Positions 30,317 through 42,640 of a stretch of 64,000 nt of DNA are shown piece after piece (positions within the stretch are counted from its first letter, which is position 1; the number at the start of each line of letters is the position of its first letter). The notes beneath the pieces were generated by a model. The model saw nothing but the letters and a program-made list of their open reading frames with translations, was not told the DNA's origin and did no database searches. Location: assembly GCA_033807695.1 (NCBI GenBank), contig CM066307.1, positions 2,170,001-2,234,000 of the forward strand. The letters are read 5' to 3'. The stretch comes from Daedaleopsis sinensis (taxonomy: Eukaryota > Basidiomycota > Agaricomycetes > Polyporales > Polyporaceae). Made by a program: the position numbers and the translations under genes.

Positions 30317-32355
30317 TCATGCGGAACTAACCTGCACGGAGAACCCCGACTGTGCGAAGTCGAACATCTGTGCTTGCGGTGCCGACTCCTCGTCCTCGTC
30401 CTCCACCTGGCGTCCGATCGCGCGTTCGCGTAGCAGGCCCCACTGGACCCACCAGTCGTCCGCCTCGTCCTCGCAATCGTACCCGAAGATCGTGCGGACC
30501 TCCTCGAACGCCCCGCTCGCCTCGCCCCCGCCCTCCAGCACGTTCACGCCCTGCTCGCCGAGCATGCGCATCCCCGCGTCGCGCTGCCGCGACGCGTCGC
30601 AGTCGGGCATTGCCATGAAGAACGCGTTCCCGAACTCGCTCGCGCGCACCTCGCGTGTCCGCGTCTGCCGCAGGTCCTGGAACGCGTACAGGAAGCTCTC
30701 GATCTGCCGTTGTTCGGCTAGATGCGAGAAGAGCTTAGCCAGCACCGCGCCGTCCTCGACCGCCATCGCCGTCGCTTGGATTGTCCCTGGCTGTATACGG
30801 TAACAGAAGATCCAGTACGAAAGTTAGCATATGGATCAGGGCGTGTGCAGATGTCCGACGGCGACTTACGGGGAAGGGATGTGCGGCCTCGCCGATCAGG
30901 AGGAGCCGGCCGTCGTCCTCTACCCAGTCGTCAAGGTCGCTGAAGTCGCGGATGGTGACTCGTGTGGCCTTGCGCGCGTGCTTAATGATCGGCTGCAACC
31001 TGCGGATATGCGAAAGACACGTATGAGGCACAAATGACGACCGGGCGGTATATCTCCGCACCTTTCGTCGAGAGTTGTTGCGACCTCGTGCACCTTCACC
31101 GAGGGCGCGTCGCCGTACCTGCCCTCCTGCGCGTCGTCTGGGCCGTAAAACTGGAAAGCGAGCTCCTTGGACCCTCGCTACACACAAGCCGGTTAGCAGA
31201 TCTCGTCGCACGAGCAACCGGGAGGACGTACGACGGGGAACGCGACGATGCTGCGGCCATCACCGAACGCCACAAACACACCATTCTGAGAAGCGGTCGT
31301 TGGCCACAGAACGCGCGATCGAGGACTTGCGTCATGCTGCACACACCTCCTTTTTCACAGCAGCGAGGTTCTTGGGTAGATACTTGCTGTTTACAATGGT
31401 GCTAGAGGGGACAACGGTGAGCGCGACGCCCCGATGCGCAGAGCGACGGAGAACTGTGACACTCACTCGTACATGGCCAGGCCGGTCGGTGTGCCACGGA
31501 CTTCTTGGCCAATGACGACTTTGCGACAGATGCCATACTCGCCGTCCGCGCCAACGATGACATCCGCGGAAATGGTCTCCCCTGACGCGAGCGATACCCT
31601 GTGATTTGCTGGATCGACGTCGGTGACGGGACATTTATACTTCACTTGCACGCCCGCCTTGGTGGCAGCGTCGTGCAGAATCTCGTGTAGTTGTTCGTGC
31701 TGCCGATGGCGTTGGCCCGATTGTGTGTATGTCCGGAGAGGATAGCACTCACAGTCATAAGCATGAACACCCCCCTCGTCTCTGCGAGCACGCTCTCGTC
31801 CCATACTTGCGAGCCGAGGTAGTCTCCACTCTCATCTACGGCACGAAAGAACGGCATATCAGCACGAGGAGAGGTAACGCGTACGATACTTGGGAGGCGC
31901 CGCACATTGCGAGAACACGATGGTATGCGATATGACGCCCTTCTTCTTGAGAGCGTCCCGCAAGCCCCATTGGAAGAATATCTTGGTGAGGTTAGGGGGT
32001 AGGCGGATACCACCCTCGCCGCGCTTGAAAGAACACATGGCTCAGAAAGCTTCCCCAGAGACTCCTATTCGCTCCACATACCGCAGACTTCTTGTCACCC
32101 TTTTCCAGCACGAGCACTCGGTGTCCCACTCGCCTCAGTGCGAGCGCACACGCAAGACCCGCGATACCTGTGCGGCGAAGAGGGTCAAAGATGGAGCTAC
32201 GTCAGAGCTTAGGTGCAGCGGATGCGACGCACCTCCGCCAACGATCACAAAACTGATCGGGAGCCCACATTGCTGTGGTCGGAAGTTTGAAGACTAGCAA
32301 GAGAGATACTGAGCATCGCGGGATCGCGAGTCCACCGCGCTGGACGTACACTCAT
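30317..32355 (-). CDS. FAD-dependent monooxygenase (salicylate hydroxylase-like, group A)
   Basis: The start is unusual: exon 1 is just ATG AGT (32355-32350), then an intron, then SSNFRPQQCGLPISFVIVGG. A second junction completes the FAD GxGxxG fold as GGGIAGLACALALRRVGHRVLVLE when spliced. Downstream come RGEGGIRLPPNLTKIFFQWG, the DG motif VIVGADGEYGICRKVV, the second flavin-binding motif LIGEAAHPF (usually GDAAH) and AMAVEDGAVLAKLF. The protein ends FSVQVSSA at 30317; a GTTAGT donor overlaps this end, so an extra final exon is possible. Members hydroxylate aromatic or polyketide substrates with NAD(P)H and O2. The substrate is unknown, and no adjacent biosynthetic gene suggests one. Roughly eight introns. 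Confidence 0.85.
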
Positions 32356-34616
32356 GTTACAATTGGACGGGACAGCGGCAAGAACGCAGGAGGAGGGGGG
32401 AGGACAATCGCGCCCGCCATAATGCACGGAGATAATCATATATCATCGTTGCACCAGGCATCCCGTCCCGCTAGTAGAATAGTAATTCGGAAGCCGGTGC
32501 GCCAGCCCAAACCTGATCTTTTCCAGAGGCGGTCGGCAGTCTCGAATCTCGATTCCACGGAAGCGCAAAGTAAGCCGTGGCTGTCCGCCTCCCAAGATTC
32601 TCTCACCCTCTCTCCTGCCAGATGATACTTAGTAAGTAGAGCTGCCTGCCATGCAGGTGGTATCAGATCCGGAGGTCGGGGGTGACATTGATCGGAATAA
32701 TCCTCTCGTGCCACGCCACGACCAGACCGTCTCGAAATCCATAACCTCCCTCTTCCAGCTTGCCGAGGCCGGCAACGAGCAATTTCGCCGCACCTGACTG
32801 GCTGAGCCAGACCAGGAGGAGGACACGATGAGGCAAGGGCCGGCAACGGCGACGGCGACGGGGCCGCCCTGAGCGGGTGCACACACAGGCGCGAAATTTC
32901 CGGGGCACAGATATCATTATGGAGATCGCGAGTGATCTGGAAGACAAGCTTAGCAGACACTTAAGGGCAAGCGGTAAAACACTCCACCCATAGTAAGACG
33001 AGGATTGGCCCCTATTGTTAATATTGCCGTCGTCTTGTTATCGAATCTGCGTCGCCCGCCCGGATCCAGCCTCCTGGCATACATATGGTCATGGGCGGAT
33101 GGTGAGGGGGTATAAAGGGGTACAATGATGCTCCCCCGCTTTGTGGCGGCGGTGGCCCCGCAACGTCTCCAGAGTTCATGCAGCTTGCATGCAGCTGTTG
33201 AGACTTGCCCTCAGCTGTCCTTACGACCGTATGGCCGCATGCATGAGTAAAGGAGCCCAGGGAAGAAGACATCTGACAGATTGCACGAAAATGAGCACTT
33301 AATGGATCTGCGTAGCGACCGCTTCAGATCATGAGGTTTCATGTCACGCGTATGCGCCAATAAGCCTGTTTGGCGAATGGTGACGAGAGAAATCAATTAT
33401 TGATTGTTATACGTCGTCACTTGAAGGACTCACATTAAGTAATATTATATGTAAGTGGGACGAAATCTTCCAACCGGTCAGGTACAGTCATGGACATCAA
33501 TATTGGACATGAGGAGAGGCCTTGTCGAACCTGAGGTACTTACATATTCTACCTGTATGATACTTTAACGGGGACGACAAGGGACAACAGTGTGGTGAAT
33601 GTCCGGCGGAGAACGGCCGCAGCTGAAAGACAGCGGCAAGAGTGTCAGTGTAGCGTCCCGACTCCCGAGAGGAAATAAATCAGAACAATCTCCGCGATTT
33701 GGACAGAACCTCGTTTCACCTCAAGATCTGACTCCGGTGGGCAAGCGCGAGTCGGCGACTCGTCTGGGCTCGCCCAGTCGCCTGACCCGCCGGCTCGGAC
33801 TCCAGAGTCGGACCAGCAACTGCGGCCACGATGAGGTGCAATACATGAGGCAAACCGGGATTGAACTCGAGGCACCTGCAGTGGAGACGGGATTATGGGC
33901 ACCATACGTGGGTGCGAAGATTGCGAACAGCACTGACAGGATTTGTATAGTCTCCGTTGTTGACAATGGAAAGATGATAGTCGATCTTTCCAAATTTGAG
34001 CGTGAACGCGTGCGCCGTGAACCTGCGTGAACGGGAACGGGAACACCTCGAGGCTGGGTGTCCGCGTGCCTCCGGGAACGCACGTCAGTTTACATGAGTT
34101 TACATGTACAGAGCCGAATGGGACGAGCATGGATCTCTCGTCAGGCCCTGGATCAGGATCCGGGGCAAGAGACTTACATCATACCTTTGCAGACTACGTA
34201 TATATGTAGGCGAGGAATGGGACATGGGGTACACAGTACAGTACATACCGAGCTCTACCGAGCTAGATACTGGGAGCGGTATGCGGATGTTGTACATGAC
34301 ATGATGGGCAGGCTTGTTGGGCAGGATGATGATGACGCCGCAAGAAACGATCGTCGAAGAGCTTTATCATGATGTGGATGGGCTAGGATGCAAATGGCTA
34401 AAGCTTGCGCAAGATCCACCGGTGCGCATGCGAGGTACCTAATAGTAATAAGTAAAGTGGAGGGATCAGAAGGGATCACAAGGATCAGCGCTGGCCGATA
34501 GTGAACGTTGGACGATGAACGTTAACGTTAACTCGACTCCACAACGCCAACACTAGCGTCGTGAAACTGAGTCGTGATTTGCGGTGGGAGTCGGGGGTCT
34601 TAAGCTTCGCGCCGCC
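32356..34616. other. gene-poor region, 2.3 kb
   Basis: Upstream of the monooxygenase and downstream of the TPR gene. A plus-strand frame of 143 codons at 33599-34030 is Arg/Ser-rich and matches nothing I recognise. A TATAAA-like site lies near 33110. I see no supported gene. Confidence 0.45.
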
Positions 34617-36212
34617 TCAGTCCGCCAATTTGCTGACCATGTACCGCTCCCAGCACGGATAGATGAACGTGTGCGGGACAGTGCGCCCGGTCCACTTCCC
34701 GGCGCCCGTCTTCTTCCCCTCCTTCTTTTGCGACGGGCGTCCCGCGCTGGATCCACTACGCGGGTCGTCCGCGTCGAGGTCCACCGGAATGTCGATGGTG
34801 ATGGGGACGGGCGAGATCTGCAGCTTGCGGTCGTCCGTCGTGCTGCGCGAGAACGGGAGCGGCTTCGGGCTTTGCGGGGCTGGAATCCAGCTCCGGCGCT
34901 GCGGGGGGCCGTGTGTCTGCGTCGCTGAACCGGATGCGGATGATGATGATTGGGCCGAGGACGACGAGGAGCAGGATGCATATGCCGGTAGAGGCTCGGC
35001 GACTGCCTCAAGTGAATCGGGGGGACAGAGTGAAGTTATCTCGGTGATAGCTTCCGAGTTCGAGGGCTGTAGTTGCAGCACCGCGTGGAAATCTGACAGT
35101 TTTATTCAGATCAAGATCAGAAGCGAGGGTAATAACGATGGGGTCACCGTATGCTTACCCCGAAGCGCTTCCTGTATTCGACCCTGGGATTTGCGAGCTT
35201 GTGCTCTTCGCCAGTGACCTTTGACACTCTCGTGCAGGCCGAGCGAGATATCACAGGCTCTCTCGGCTTCAACATAGCTGTGGTAGAGTACCCATCTGTT
35301 ATTCCTAATATAGGTATATGCGTTGGACAGGACACGTACTTATGTAACTTCAGATACGCCGCGGCGAGGTTCAGCTGGTAATGTGGCATCTCCGGCTCGA
35401 TGCTATACGCATCCTTGTATCGCTCGATAGCCTCCGCGAAATCACCCTTCTTGAACGCCGAGTTGCCCTGCGCGGTGTGTCAGTGCGAGAAGTCATCGGT
35501 GAGGGCGAGACTTCAACTAACCTGTTCTTTCTCCCGCTCAGCGCGGAGATACCGCCACGTCATGAGCTCCCCGACGGTCATGTCGTCCTCGTGTGCCCCA
35601 TCCTCATTCGTAGGAAGGTCTATGTCGATGCTCCACAAATCTTCCTCGTCTTCTGTCGCCCACCCGCTGACACCGGACCCTGTCGGCCACACAATTCCGT
35701 CCGCGTAAGTTTTGGTCTCAGTGCCACACCGAAACCTCGAGCAACGCACCTCGCCCATCCCATTCGCGCTCCTTGCCAGAGCGTATGCCGCTTTCCTCCT
35801 CCTCCATCCGCACCGTGCTCTCGCACACCTCCCCGAGATGGTCTGTGGAGCACCCGCAGTCGCACCACTTCGTCGTGAGCTTCTCGCGCAGAATCAGACC
35901 GTAGCCGCGCACGTCGAATTCGCGCGCGACGTGCCAGAGCGTCGTACAGAGGCGGTCGTAGCCCTCGCGCACCCGCAGCTGCCAGTCCTTCCCCTTGCCG
36001 TATTTGGACTCGCACGCCTCCATGAGCGAGCGGATGCCCTCTCGCATGGGGCCTAGGTGGGGCGGCTTGGCGAACGCCGGAGGGTGATTTGACTCGAGCG
36101 ACTGGAGATGCGCTTTGAGCGCGTCGTAGTGTGGAAGGAGCCGGACAGAGTGCACACCGCTCTTTTGGCATATTTCAACGCCGTTCGACTTTGCCTGGGG
36201 TGACATTAGCAT
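34617..36212 (-). CDS. tetratricopeptide repeat (TPR) protein
   Basis: Five exons (36212-35750, 35652-35522, 35467-35340, 35295-35159, 35092-34617) join in frame to 444 residues. The N-terminal 160 residues form an alpha-helical region with a CDCGCSTDH motif that could bind metal. A short acidic segment with EDEEDLWSIDIDLP follows. The central part is a TPR array: GNSAFKKGDFAEAIERYKDA, a MPHYQLNLAAAYLKL helix, VEAERACDISL, GHWRRAQARKSQGRIQEA and DFHAVLQLQPSNSEA. The tail is Ser/Pro-rich and ends WERYMVSKLAD. TPR arrays of this shape often bind chaperone C-termini; no specific partner can be named. The chosen ATG is the first in frame near the conserved start, but an upstream exon is possible. 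Confidence 0.75.
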
Positions 36213-36430
36213 GGTCTCCACGGTGGTTGGGAGCGCGAACGGGCGAGTCGCACTGCCTCGGCAGCGAACGACGCACATGCAGGCCATCGCTGGTATGGCG
36301 CAGTGCTGTGTGAGGACTCGGAAGTAGCGATACCCGGACCTCCACCGTCTCGACAGCATGCGGAGCCATCCTCGTTCTACCGCACCGACGCTCAACGGAG
36401 AAATTCAAATAAAAAGGATGTGAACCGTAG

Positions 36431-37087
36431 TCAAGACATTTGCTCTACTACCCGGGCGCGCGAGAAGTAGCGCATATAGTCACGGGAACTCCGAATGTAA
36501 GCGTCAAGCTCACCGTCGGCCACTGGCAGAAACGCGCTCACTCCAACAGAGGACCCGAGTTGTGCGCTCGAAGGAAGACTGACCGCGCACAACAAGGCAC
36601 GCGCAGGCTCCAACACGGCACGAGCATGGAAGAACGAAGCACTCACGAAGTGCCGTAGGGCGGTGTATGTCCAGAGCACGCTCTTGGTGGCCACTCGGTC
36701 TCCGGCCTGGCGGAGGTCCATAGCAATGGCGCCCCGGAGGAAGTCTTTGATCTGGTCGCAGTCCGAGTTGGCCGCGACCCAGCCAGGCCCGCCGACGGTC
36801 ACGCAGCGAAGGACGAAGGTGGGTAGATGGAGGAGGGCGACGTAGTAGAGATGCGTCGAGAAGAGACGGACGATGTCCTGCTCGAAGCGCAGGAGGATGA
36901 TACGTGCTATTGTGCGTTCGATCTTCGCGACAGGATTCGAAGCCTGGGAGATGCCCCGGTCTGCATGCGGGCTTGGGGGCTTGTGATCGTGATCGCGGTG
37001 TTGGTGGGTATGCGACGAAGCAGACTTGTTGGAAGTCGCTTTCTTCGTCGGAGGCCGTTTCTTCACGTGGGAGTACTTTGCAGGCAT
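36431..37087 (-). CDS. hypothetical protein
   Basis: An open frame of 218 codons on the minus strand, starting MPAKYSHVKKRPPTKKATSN. The first 45 residues are basic and His/Ser-rich, so probably disordered. The rest is hydrophobic-helical (RIILLRFEQDIVRLFSTHLYYVALLHLPTFVLRC, shown in two parts in the sequence) and ends FSRARVVEQMS. A GTGAGT donor lies at about codon 147, so the true C-terminus may differ. I do not recognise the family. It sits head-to-head with the arrestin gene across 520 bp. Confidence 0.5.
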   Translation of the reverse strand: MPAKYSHVKKRPPTKKATSNKSASSHTHQHRDHDHKPPSPHADRGISQASNPVAKIERTIARIILLRFEQDIVRLFSTHLYYVALLHLPTFVLRCVTVGGPGWVAANSDCDQIKDFLRGAIAMDLRQAGDRVATKSVLWTYTALRHFVSASFFHARAVLEPARALLCAVSLPSSAQLGSSVGVSAFLPVADGELDAYIRSSRDYMRYFSRARVVEQMS

Positions 37088-37610
37088 CTTGTTGGTCGTC
37101 CAACCCCGAAGCCAAAAGAGACGAAAACGCGCTAGTAACGTGCGCGAGCGGTCGAAGCTGAGTGCGAGTAGAGGCTCGTCGGTATCGGGGTCGAGCTTTC
37201 GCAGCTAGTCGATGGATATGACTAAAGAGCAAGCACGGTATGCAACGAAGTCCGCGTGGGGCGAGACGAGATGAAGAGAGGAGAGGAAGACGGCGTGAGA
37301 CAAGGACGAGGAGAGAGTGCGATCGCGCGACGCGCCGGTGCGCGAATCTCGGTCACGCTCCGGCTACGCGTTACCATTGCGTCACCTCGTCACACCGTCA
37401 CCCTTGCTCTCCTCCCCGAGGCCGTCACGCCTCTCCCCAACTGCCTCCATCTGGTCGCTGACGTCTGTCTCGGTTAACGCTTGACTTTGAATATCTTGCT
37501 CTGCTGCTATCTTTATTGCGACTGCTTCTTGTTTATCTCTGACTGCACTAGCTCGTTCTTCGCGCTGTACTCTGTATATGCTTGATTTATAACGACAACG
37601 CCCCACCACC
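37088..37610. other. divergent promoter region
   Basis: This 520-bp region separates two head-to-head genes and should hold both promoters. The half nearest the arrestin gene is pyrimidine-rich, as is common just upstream of fungal start sites. Confidence 0.5.
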
Positions 37611-40600
37611 ATGGCCGCAATGGCTTCGCTAACGCGGCCGGAGCCTATGAACGCCTCGCCGTACCACTCCAAAGTGAGAGTGGCCCTCAAGTTCGCGGAC
37701 ACCCAGTTCACAGCGGGGAGCATGGTCACCGGGAAAATTGAGCTGGAGTGCAAGGCAGAGAAGGGCCTTGGGATCAGCGTGATCATGGTCGAGTTATATG
37801 CTATTGAAGGTGTGTTAACATGATTCCGAGCTTCTGCTTTTGCCATCTCCTCGACTTGTTGCCCCGAATGCCCTTGACTTGCCGTGAGCGTTGTCCATAA
37901 CCTCGCGATGATGTCAAGGCGTTAAACTAAACTAACTCTGAGCGACTATGTTCGTTCATGGACGGATTGATTCACGCACATATGAGCAACTAACATGAGA
38001 GGCTGTTTTACAATCAGCAGGTTTGCTCAAGATTTGTCATCGTCATTATATTGTCTCAGCCACACCAGTTCTGATCCTCTTCTCTCAACACCACAGAGTT
38101 GACCTCAAGGGACCATTCCGCGACCTCGACCTTTCTGCAATTGAAACGCTTGTTCCAGGGTCCCGGCCTTCCTCCATCCAACTCCGTTCATCCTTTCCCT
38201 GCCCCTGGAGATCCACCATTACCTTCGACGTACTACCATGCCCGGCGTGGCATGACAACCTTTCTCTTCCAGTTCCCTCTCCCAGAGTCGGCCCCGTCAT
38301 CGATAGAGTTCGGATCCGGGCTAGCGCGATTACGCTACGAAGTGAGAGCGAGCGTTGGCGTGTTTTGGAAAGGCGAGAAGAAGCTTGTAACGGACAAGAA
38401 AGTCATAGACGTCGTCGAGTGTCTGGAAGATGACTTCAACCGAGTCGACCCCGACGGCGTCATTGTTGGCGAAGGCGGTAAGATATGGATGCAGGGCAAG
38501 GTCATCGGTGGTTTTCTCGTAGCAGGACAACCGGCTTGCATCGAGCTGCAGGTCAAGAACCATTCAAATAAGAAGGTAATGTCCTGAACTATGCTCGGCG
38601 TTGACACACAACTAACATGACTCAGAACTCTGGATTGTCGGTCGTCCTGACGCGCGAGTTGTTCCTGCCAAATCAGCCTACTCAGAAGCAGCCGCTTCAA
38701 ATCTCAGATACTGTCACTTCCGTATCCTTCCGAGGCCCCGAGTACATCATCGGTCCCGGCGTTGAGGGTGTCGCCAACCTCGTCGTCGACGTGCCGAAAC
38801 ATGCCCGAGGCGTGAAAGGCGGACGACGACCAGGAGAAGGGACTCGAATGACCGAACACTTATTCGAAGTGCGCTGTATCTTAGGCGTCAAGCTCGCCAT
38901 GGGCATTGGAAGGTAGCCATCTTGTCGAGCCTTTCTGAGCATATCTGACCCATTGCACAGCAAGGACATCCGATTAGACCTGCCCGTCATGGTTCTCCAT
39001 CCCAGTGTGGTGCCTGACTATCCTGCACCAGACATGTACGCATTGCCCCCAGGTCCTATGAGTGCTCCGCTATACGATCCAGCGTCCGGTATGATGTATC
39101 AGCCACCTATGTCTCCTGTCCCTACCCCCTTCTATGATCGCCCTATGAGTCCATATGCATACCCGGGACCGGCGATGTCTCCCCCTATAGCGCCCTATGT
39201 AGATCAAGGTCAAGTCTGGCTACCGCCCCCGTCAATGAGTCCGGTCCCCATGGCCAGCGGTTACCCCGGTTACCCCGGCTCGCATTACGCCCATCCAGCA
39301 TCGCAATACGCCTCCTTGGTCGCCCCCTTCGTTCCTCCACCAAGGCCGTCGAGCGCAGAGCCGGTACCCTCCCAACCTCTGCACGGTATTGCTTCAGGAA
39401 TACCTTCCGTGGTTGCTGCCCCTCCACTCATTCCTATCCCGACCGGACGACACAACGAGGGAGACCGCGAAGAAGGCAAGGGCGAGCGGGCCTCGCGTAT
39501 CGCGCACCATCTTCGCATGTCCTCGCGCCACCGCTCGGCGTCTCCGCCTGCGCACCGGTACCACTTGGCCGACGCGCCGCCTGCCCAGAACGCAGTCGCC
39601 CTCGCGGCCCTGCCAGATGCATTCGCAGCGGCGCATAACGCAGCTTCCAATCCGTCGACGTCGCCCGAGCTGCACGCGCGCAAGAACCTGACGCTGTCCC
39701 CGTTGCCTACGGGAGGGGACGTCGTGTCTCCCCGTCCGATGCTTTCTCCGAAGACGTCGTTCTCGAAGGATCCATTCGAACAGGTGACCCAGGTCGCGAA
39801 CCTCGAGCGTATTGTCGCACAGGAAGAGACAACCAAGGATCTTGCTACCACGACCCTGCTTGCCGTCTCTCCCGCCCTGGGCAAACGCAGTTTCAGTGGC
39901 GAATCCACGGAGAAGACATTGCCGAAGCCCCCCGTGCCTAGTGGCAAGAAGCGCACCCCCAGCCCTCGCAGTCACGTTGAAACACTGTTCCCTCAGGACC
40001 TCGCCGACGCAGGTTTCGACGAGACTCCCCCGACGCCCACGCTCGCTGCAGCAGTCACGTCCCTCCGCAACCCCCGTTTCGGGCACGGCAACGGCTCCGG
40101 GCTAGATGCCCTCGAGGCCCGTCTCCTCGCCGAAGTCGGCACGCGCAAGCCCGAGAAGCAGCGCGCGCCCGACGTGCGCACCGTCATGCCCATCACGATC
40201 CCGCGCCCGAACGACGTCGAGCCCCCGGTGGACTCCGCGATCTCGAGCCTCACGCTGCCCGGGCTCGACTTCGACGGCGACGAGAAGACGCTGAAACGCG
40301 GGAAGCTCAGCCGCGGGAGTGCGAGCGACCGCGAGGTCGAGCACGACCCGATGCCAGAGGTCGAGGCAGAGTATGGCGCGACATCGACGCAGGGCGCGCG
40401 CGCGAGCAAGGAGACGACGCGCGGGCGGGAGAGCCGCGAGACGAAGCGCCCTGGGGGCTCGGGTGGCACCAGGAGGAAGGAGGGTAAGGCAGACGCGGAC
40501 GCGACCAAGGACAAGGAGCTTCAGAAGCTCAGGAAGGCGGCGCAAGGGCGAATCGCTGCGTGGCTGGGAAGTATTGACCCGGACGCCCCGCCCCAGACTG

Positions 40601-41757
40601 TGACGCCGCCTCCTGTTGCGACACCATCGCCGAGGCGTGGACGGTCGCCTGCCCGAAGCCCGGGGCATAGTCCTGCGAGGAGTGGGATGGTTACTCCGGA
40701 ACCACCCGCGTCGCCGCTGCGCGAGAAGAAGAGCGCGGAGATGGTCTTGAGGAATGTAGCTCCGGCTCCAGGGAAGGAGAAGGAGAAGGAGACGAGGAAG
40801 GAGACGGACGGGGGAAGCAAGGATACTCTAGCTCCCCCGAATCCGCGGTCCTCTGGATTCTTGCCCATCGGCAGTGTCCGTGCACAGCAGACCGCCAATG
40901 CCAACGTCGTGAAGTTCGGCAAGAAGCCTACACCATTCGACGCGTACTTGCTCTCAAATGCGTCGCCGAAGCTTGGGGTGTATCCACCGCGCTCCTCGGA
41001 TCCTGAGGTCAAGTACGACGTCCGGTCGGCACGTGGTGGCAAGGGTGGTATCGTCACATCTGTCGCAGCAATATGGGCCTCCAACACCACGCAGCCCGGG
41101 GAGAAGGAGAAGCCTGTCGTGAAACCTGTGCCGGCGAAACCGCCGGTGAAGCCCACCCGGCTAGCTGAGCAATGGAAGGCGAAAGCTGGACTGGACTTGT
41201 CGAGTCCTCCCTCTAAGCCGACCCCGCCTGCGACCAAACCCAAGCCTGCCGCGCTCAAGTCCCCTACCCTCGCTGCGCCTCCGTCAATCCCCCCCGCTGC
41301 CGCCGTAGATAGTCGTCCGAAGGCTATGCGGCCGAGTCCGAAGACCTCTCACTCGACCCCGGCCGTGACGACTCCCAAAGCGGATACGATGGTGCAATCT
41401 GTCGCCGACCTCACGGCGCGACGCGCACGGATGATCAAGTCGCCGTCTGTCCCCGCTGTCGTATCTTCGTCCACGGCCACCCCGATGCTCTCTTCGACCG
41501 CGTCGCTCGCGCGGCCATCGCCTGCACGAGTGGATCGGAACAAGCTGAAACTTCCTCCGGTCGTGCCCGAGACCGAGACGGCGTCGCGCTCGGATGGCAA
41601 AGTATCGCCGCTGCCGCACACGTCGACTTCCGCAAATGGGGTAGAGGCATCTGCGGCGAAGTCGCCTGGCTCGCCGCCTGCTAAGTCCGATTATGCTTTC
41701 GGACAGGCGCGACTGAGGGAGCTGATCAAGAGATACCAAGGACAAGTGAACTCATGA
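37611..41757 (+). CDS. arrestin-domain protein with long disordered C-terminal tail
   Basis: Four exons (37611-37809, 38097-38575, 38626-38912, 38961-41757) join in frame to 1253 residues. The first 330 residues form an arrestin fold: KVRVALKFADTQFTAGSMVTGKIEL, the second strand set with PSTYYHARRGMTTFLFQFPLP and YEVRASVGVFWKGEK, then the C-lobe with GGFLVAGQPACIELQVKNHS and GVKLAMGIG. The remaining 900 or so residues are low-complexity, rich in Pro, Ser, Ala and Lys, with tyrosine/proline-rich repeats (YPGYPGS) early and many SP/TP sites. Short PxY-type stretches occur in the first part of the tail. Fungal alpha-arrestins recruit HECT ubiquitin ligases to membrane proteins or act in polarity and cytokinesis; which applies here is unknown. 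The tail is one uninterrupted 2.8 kb exon, unusual in this intron-dense region. Confidence 0.9.
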
Positions 41758-42640
41758 AGGCGACAATATTGCGCCCTCTCTGCATCGGAGGTGATACTTG
41801 CCACCTGATACCACCCTTTCCATGTCTTGCCACTCGTCTCGGGACTCTTTCTAGCCTGCTCATCTACCCACGACATCTAATGTACTCCCTTGCGATTCTC
41901 CCCTTGCCTATTGTCCCTGCATACTACACGCAACTAACTGCTAACCACCACATTTGCACGCTGACTTATTCACCCACTCTTCTGTGTCTCCATCTCAGTA
42001 CCTCTATATCAGCATCTATCTCTTGACTGTCTGGACTCCACTCACACCATCGACTCATGATATCCATATACCGATGCCTCACGCTCTCCATTATGACCTG
42101 TCACGACTCTCATTCTCCCAGTTCTCTTTCTTTTGGTCTAAGGCTGGAATGTAATCTCATCCCACTGCACAATGAACACGAACTAACCTCGAGCGCTCGC
42201 GTGCGTACCTTACCGCCTACCTCTACTACAGTCAGGTCAGGCCTTGGCGTCGGCACTCCTTGCACTCCCGTCTCCCCCTTAGCACCAGGCGACACCAGTG
42301 CAAGCTCTCAGGCCATGCCGGCATCCAAACAGCCCCGCGTTCACACTCCCATCCCAGCTACATCCCACGTGAGGGCCTAGTGGGGGTAGAGAAGTCGTCC
42401 CAGGAGGTCATCTGTGTACCCGGAGCGCGCGAATATCTGAAGGCTCATCTTATGGTTTGTATCTTATCGTGATGACATGTCTTCCAACAGCACAGGGGTT
42501 CTTATCGGTGGGGGCCCGGGAAGGGGTGGGAGCTCAGGGTAGATAAAGATAAAGGTTCGAAGTTCAAAAGGCCTGTAGTTCAGAACGCGGTGCTTTCTCG
42601 AACCCTCTCTCCTGCGCTCACGAGCAACCAAGAGCATACG
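41758..42640. other. intergenic region
   Basis: About 880 bp holding the 3' flank of the arrestin gene and the formamidase promoter. A strikingly pyrimidine-rich stretch runs at 41870-42130. No gene recognised. Confidence 0.55.

Noticed and set aside
33840..33900. TTCAATCCC on the minus strand suggested a tRNA T-arm.
   Set aside because: Flanking bases do not form a T-stem, and no acceptor or anticodon arm could be placed.
33599..34030. 143-codon plus-strand open frame.
   Set aside because: No domain, no family resemblance, composition typical of random GC-rich frames.
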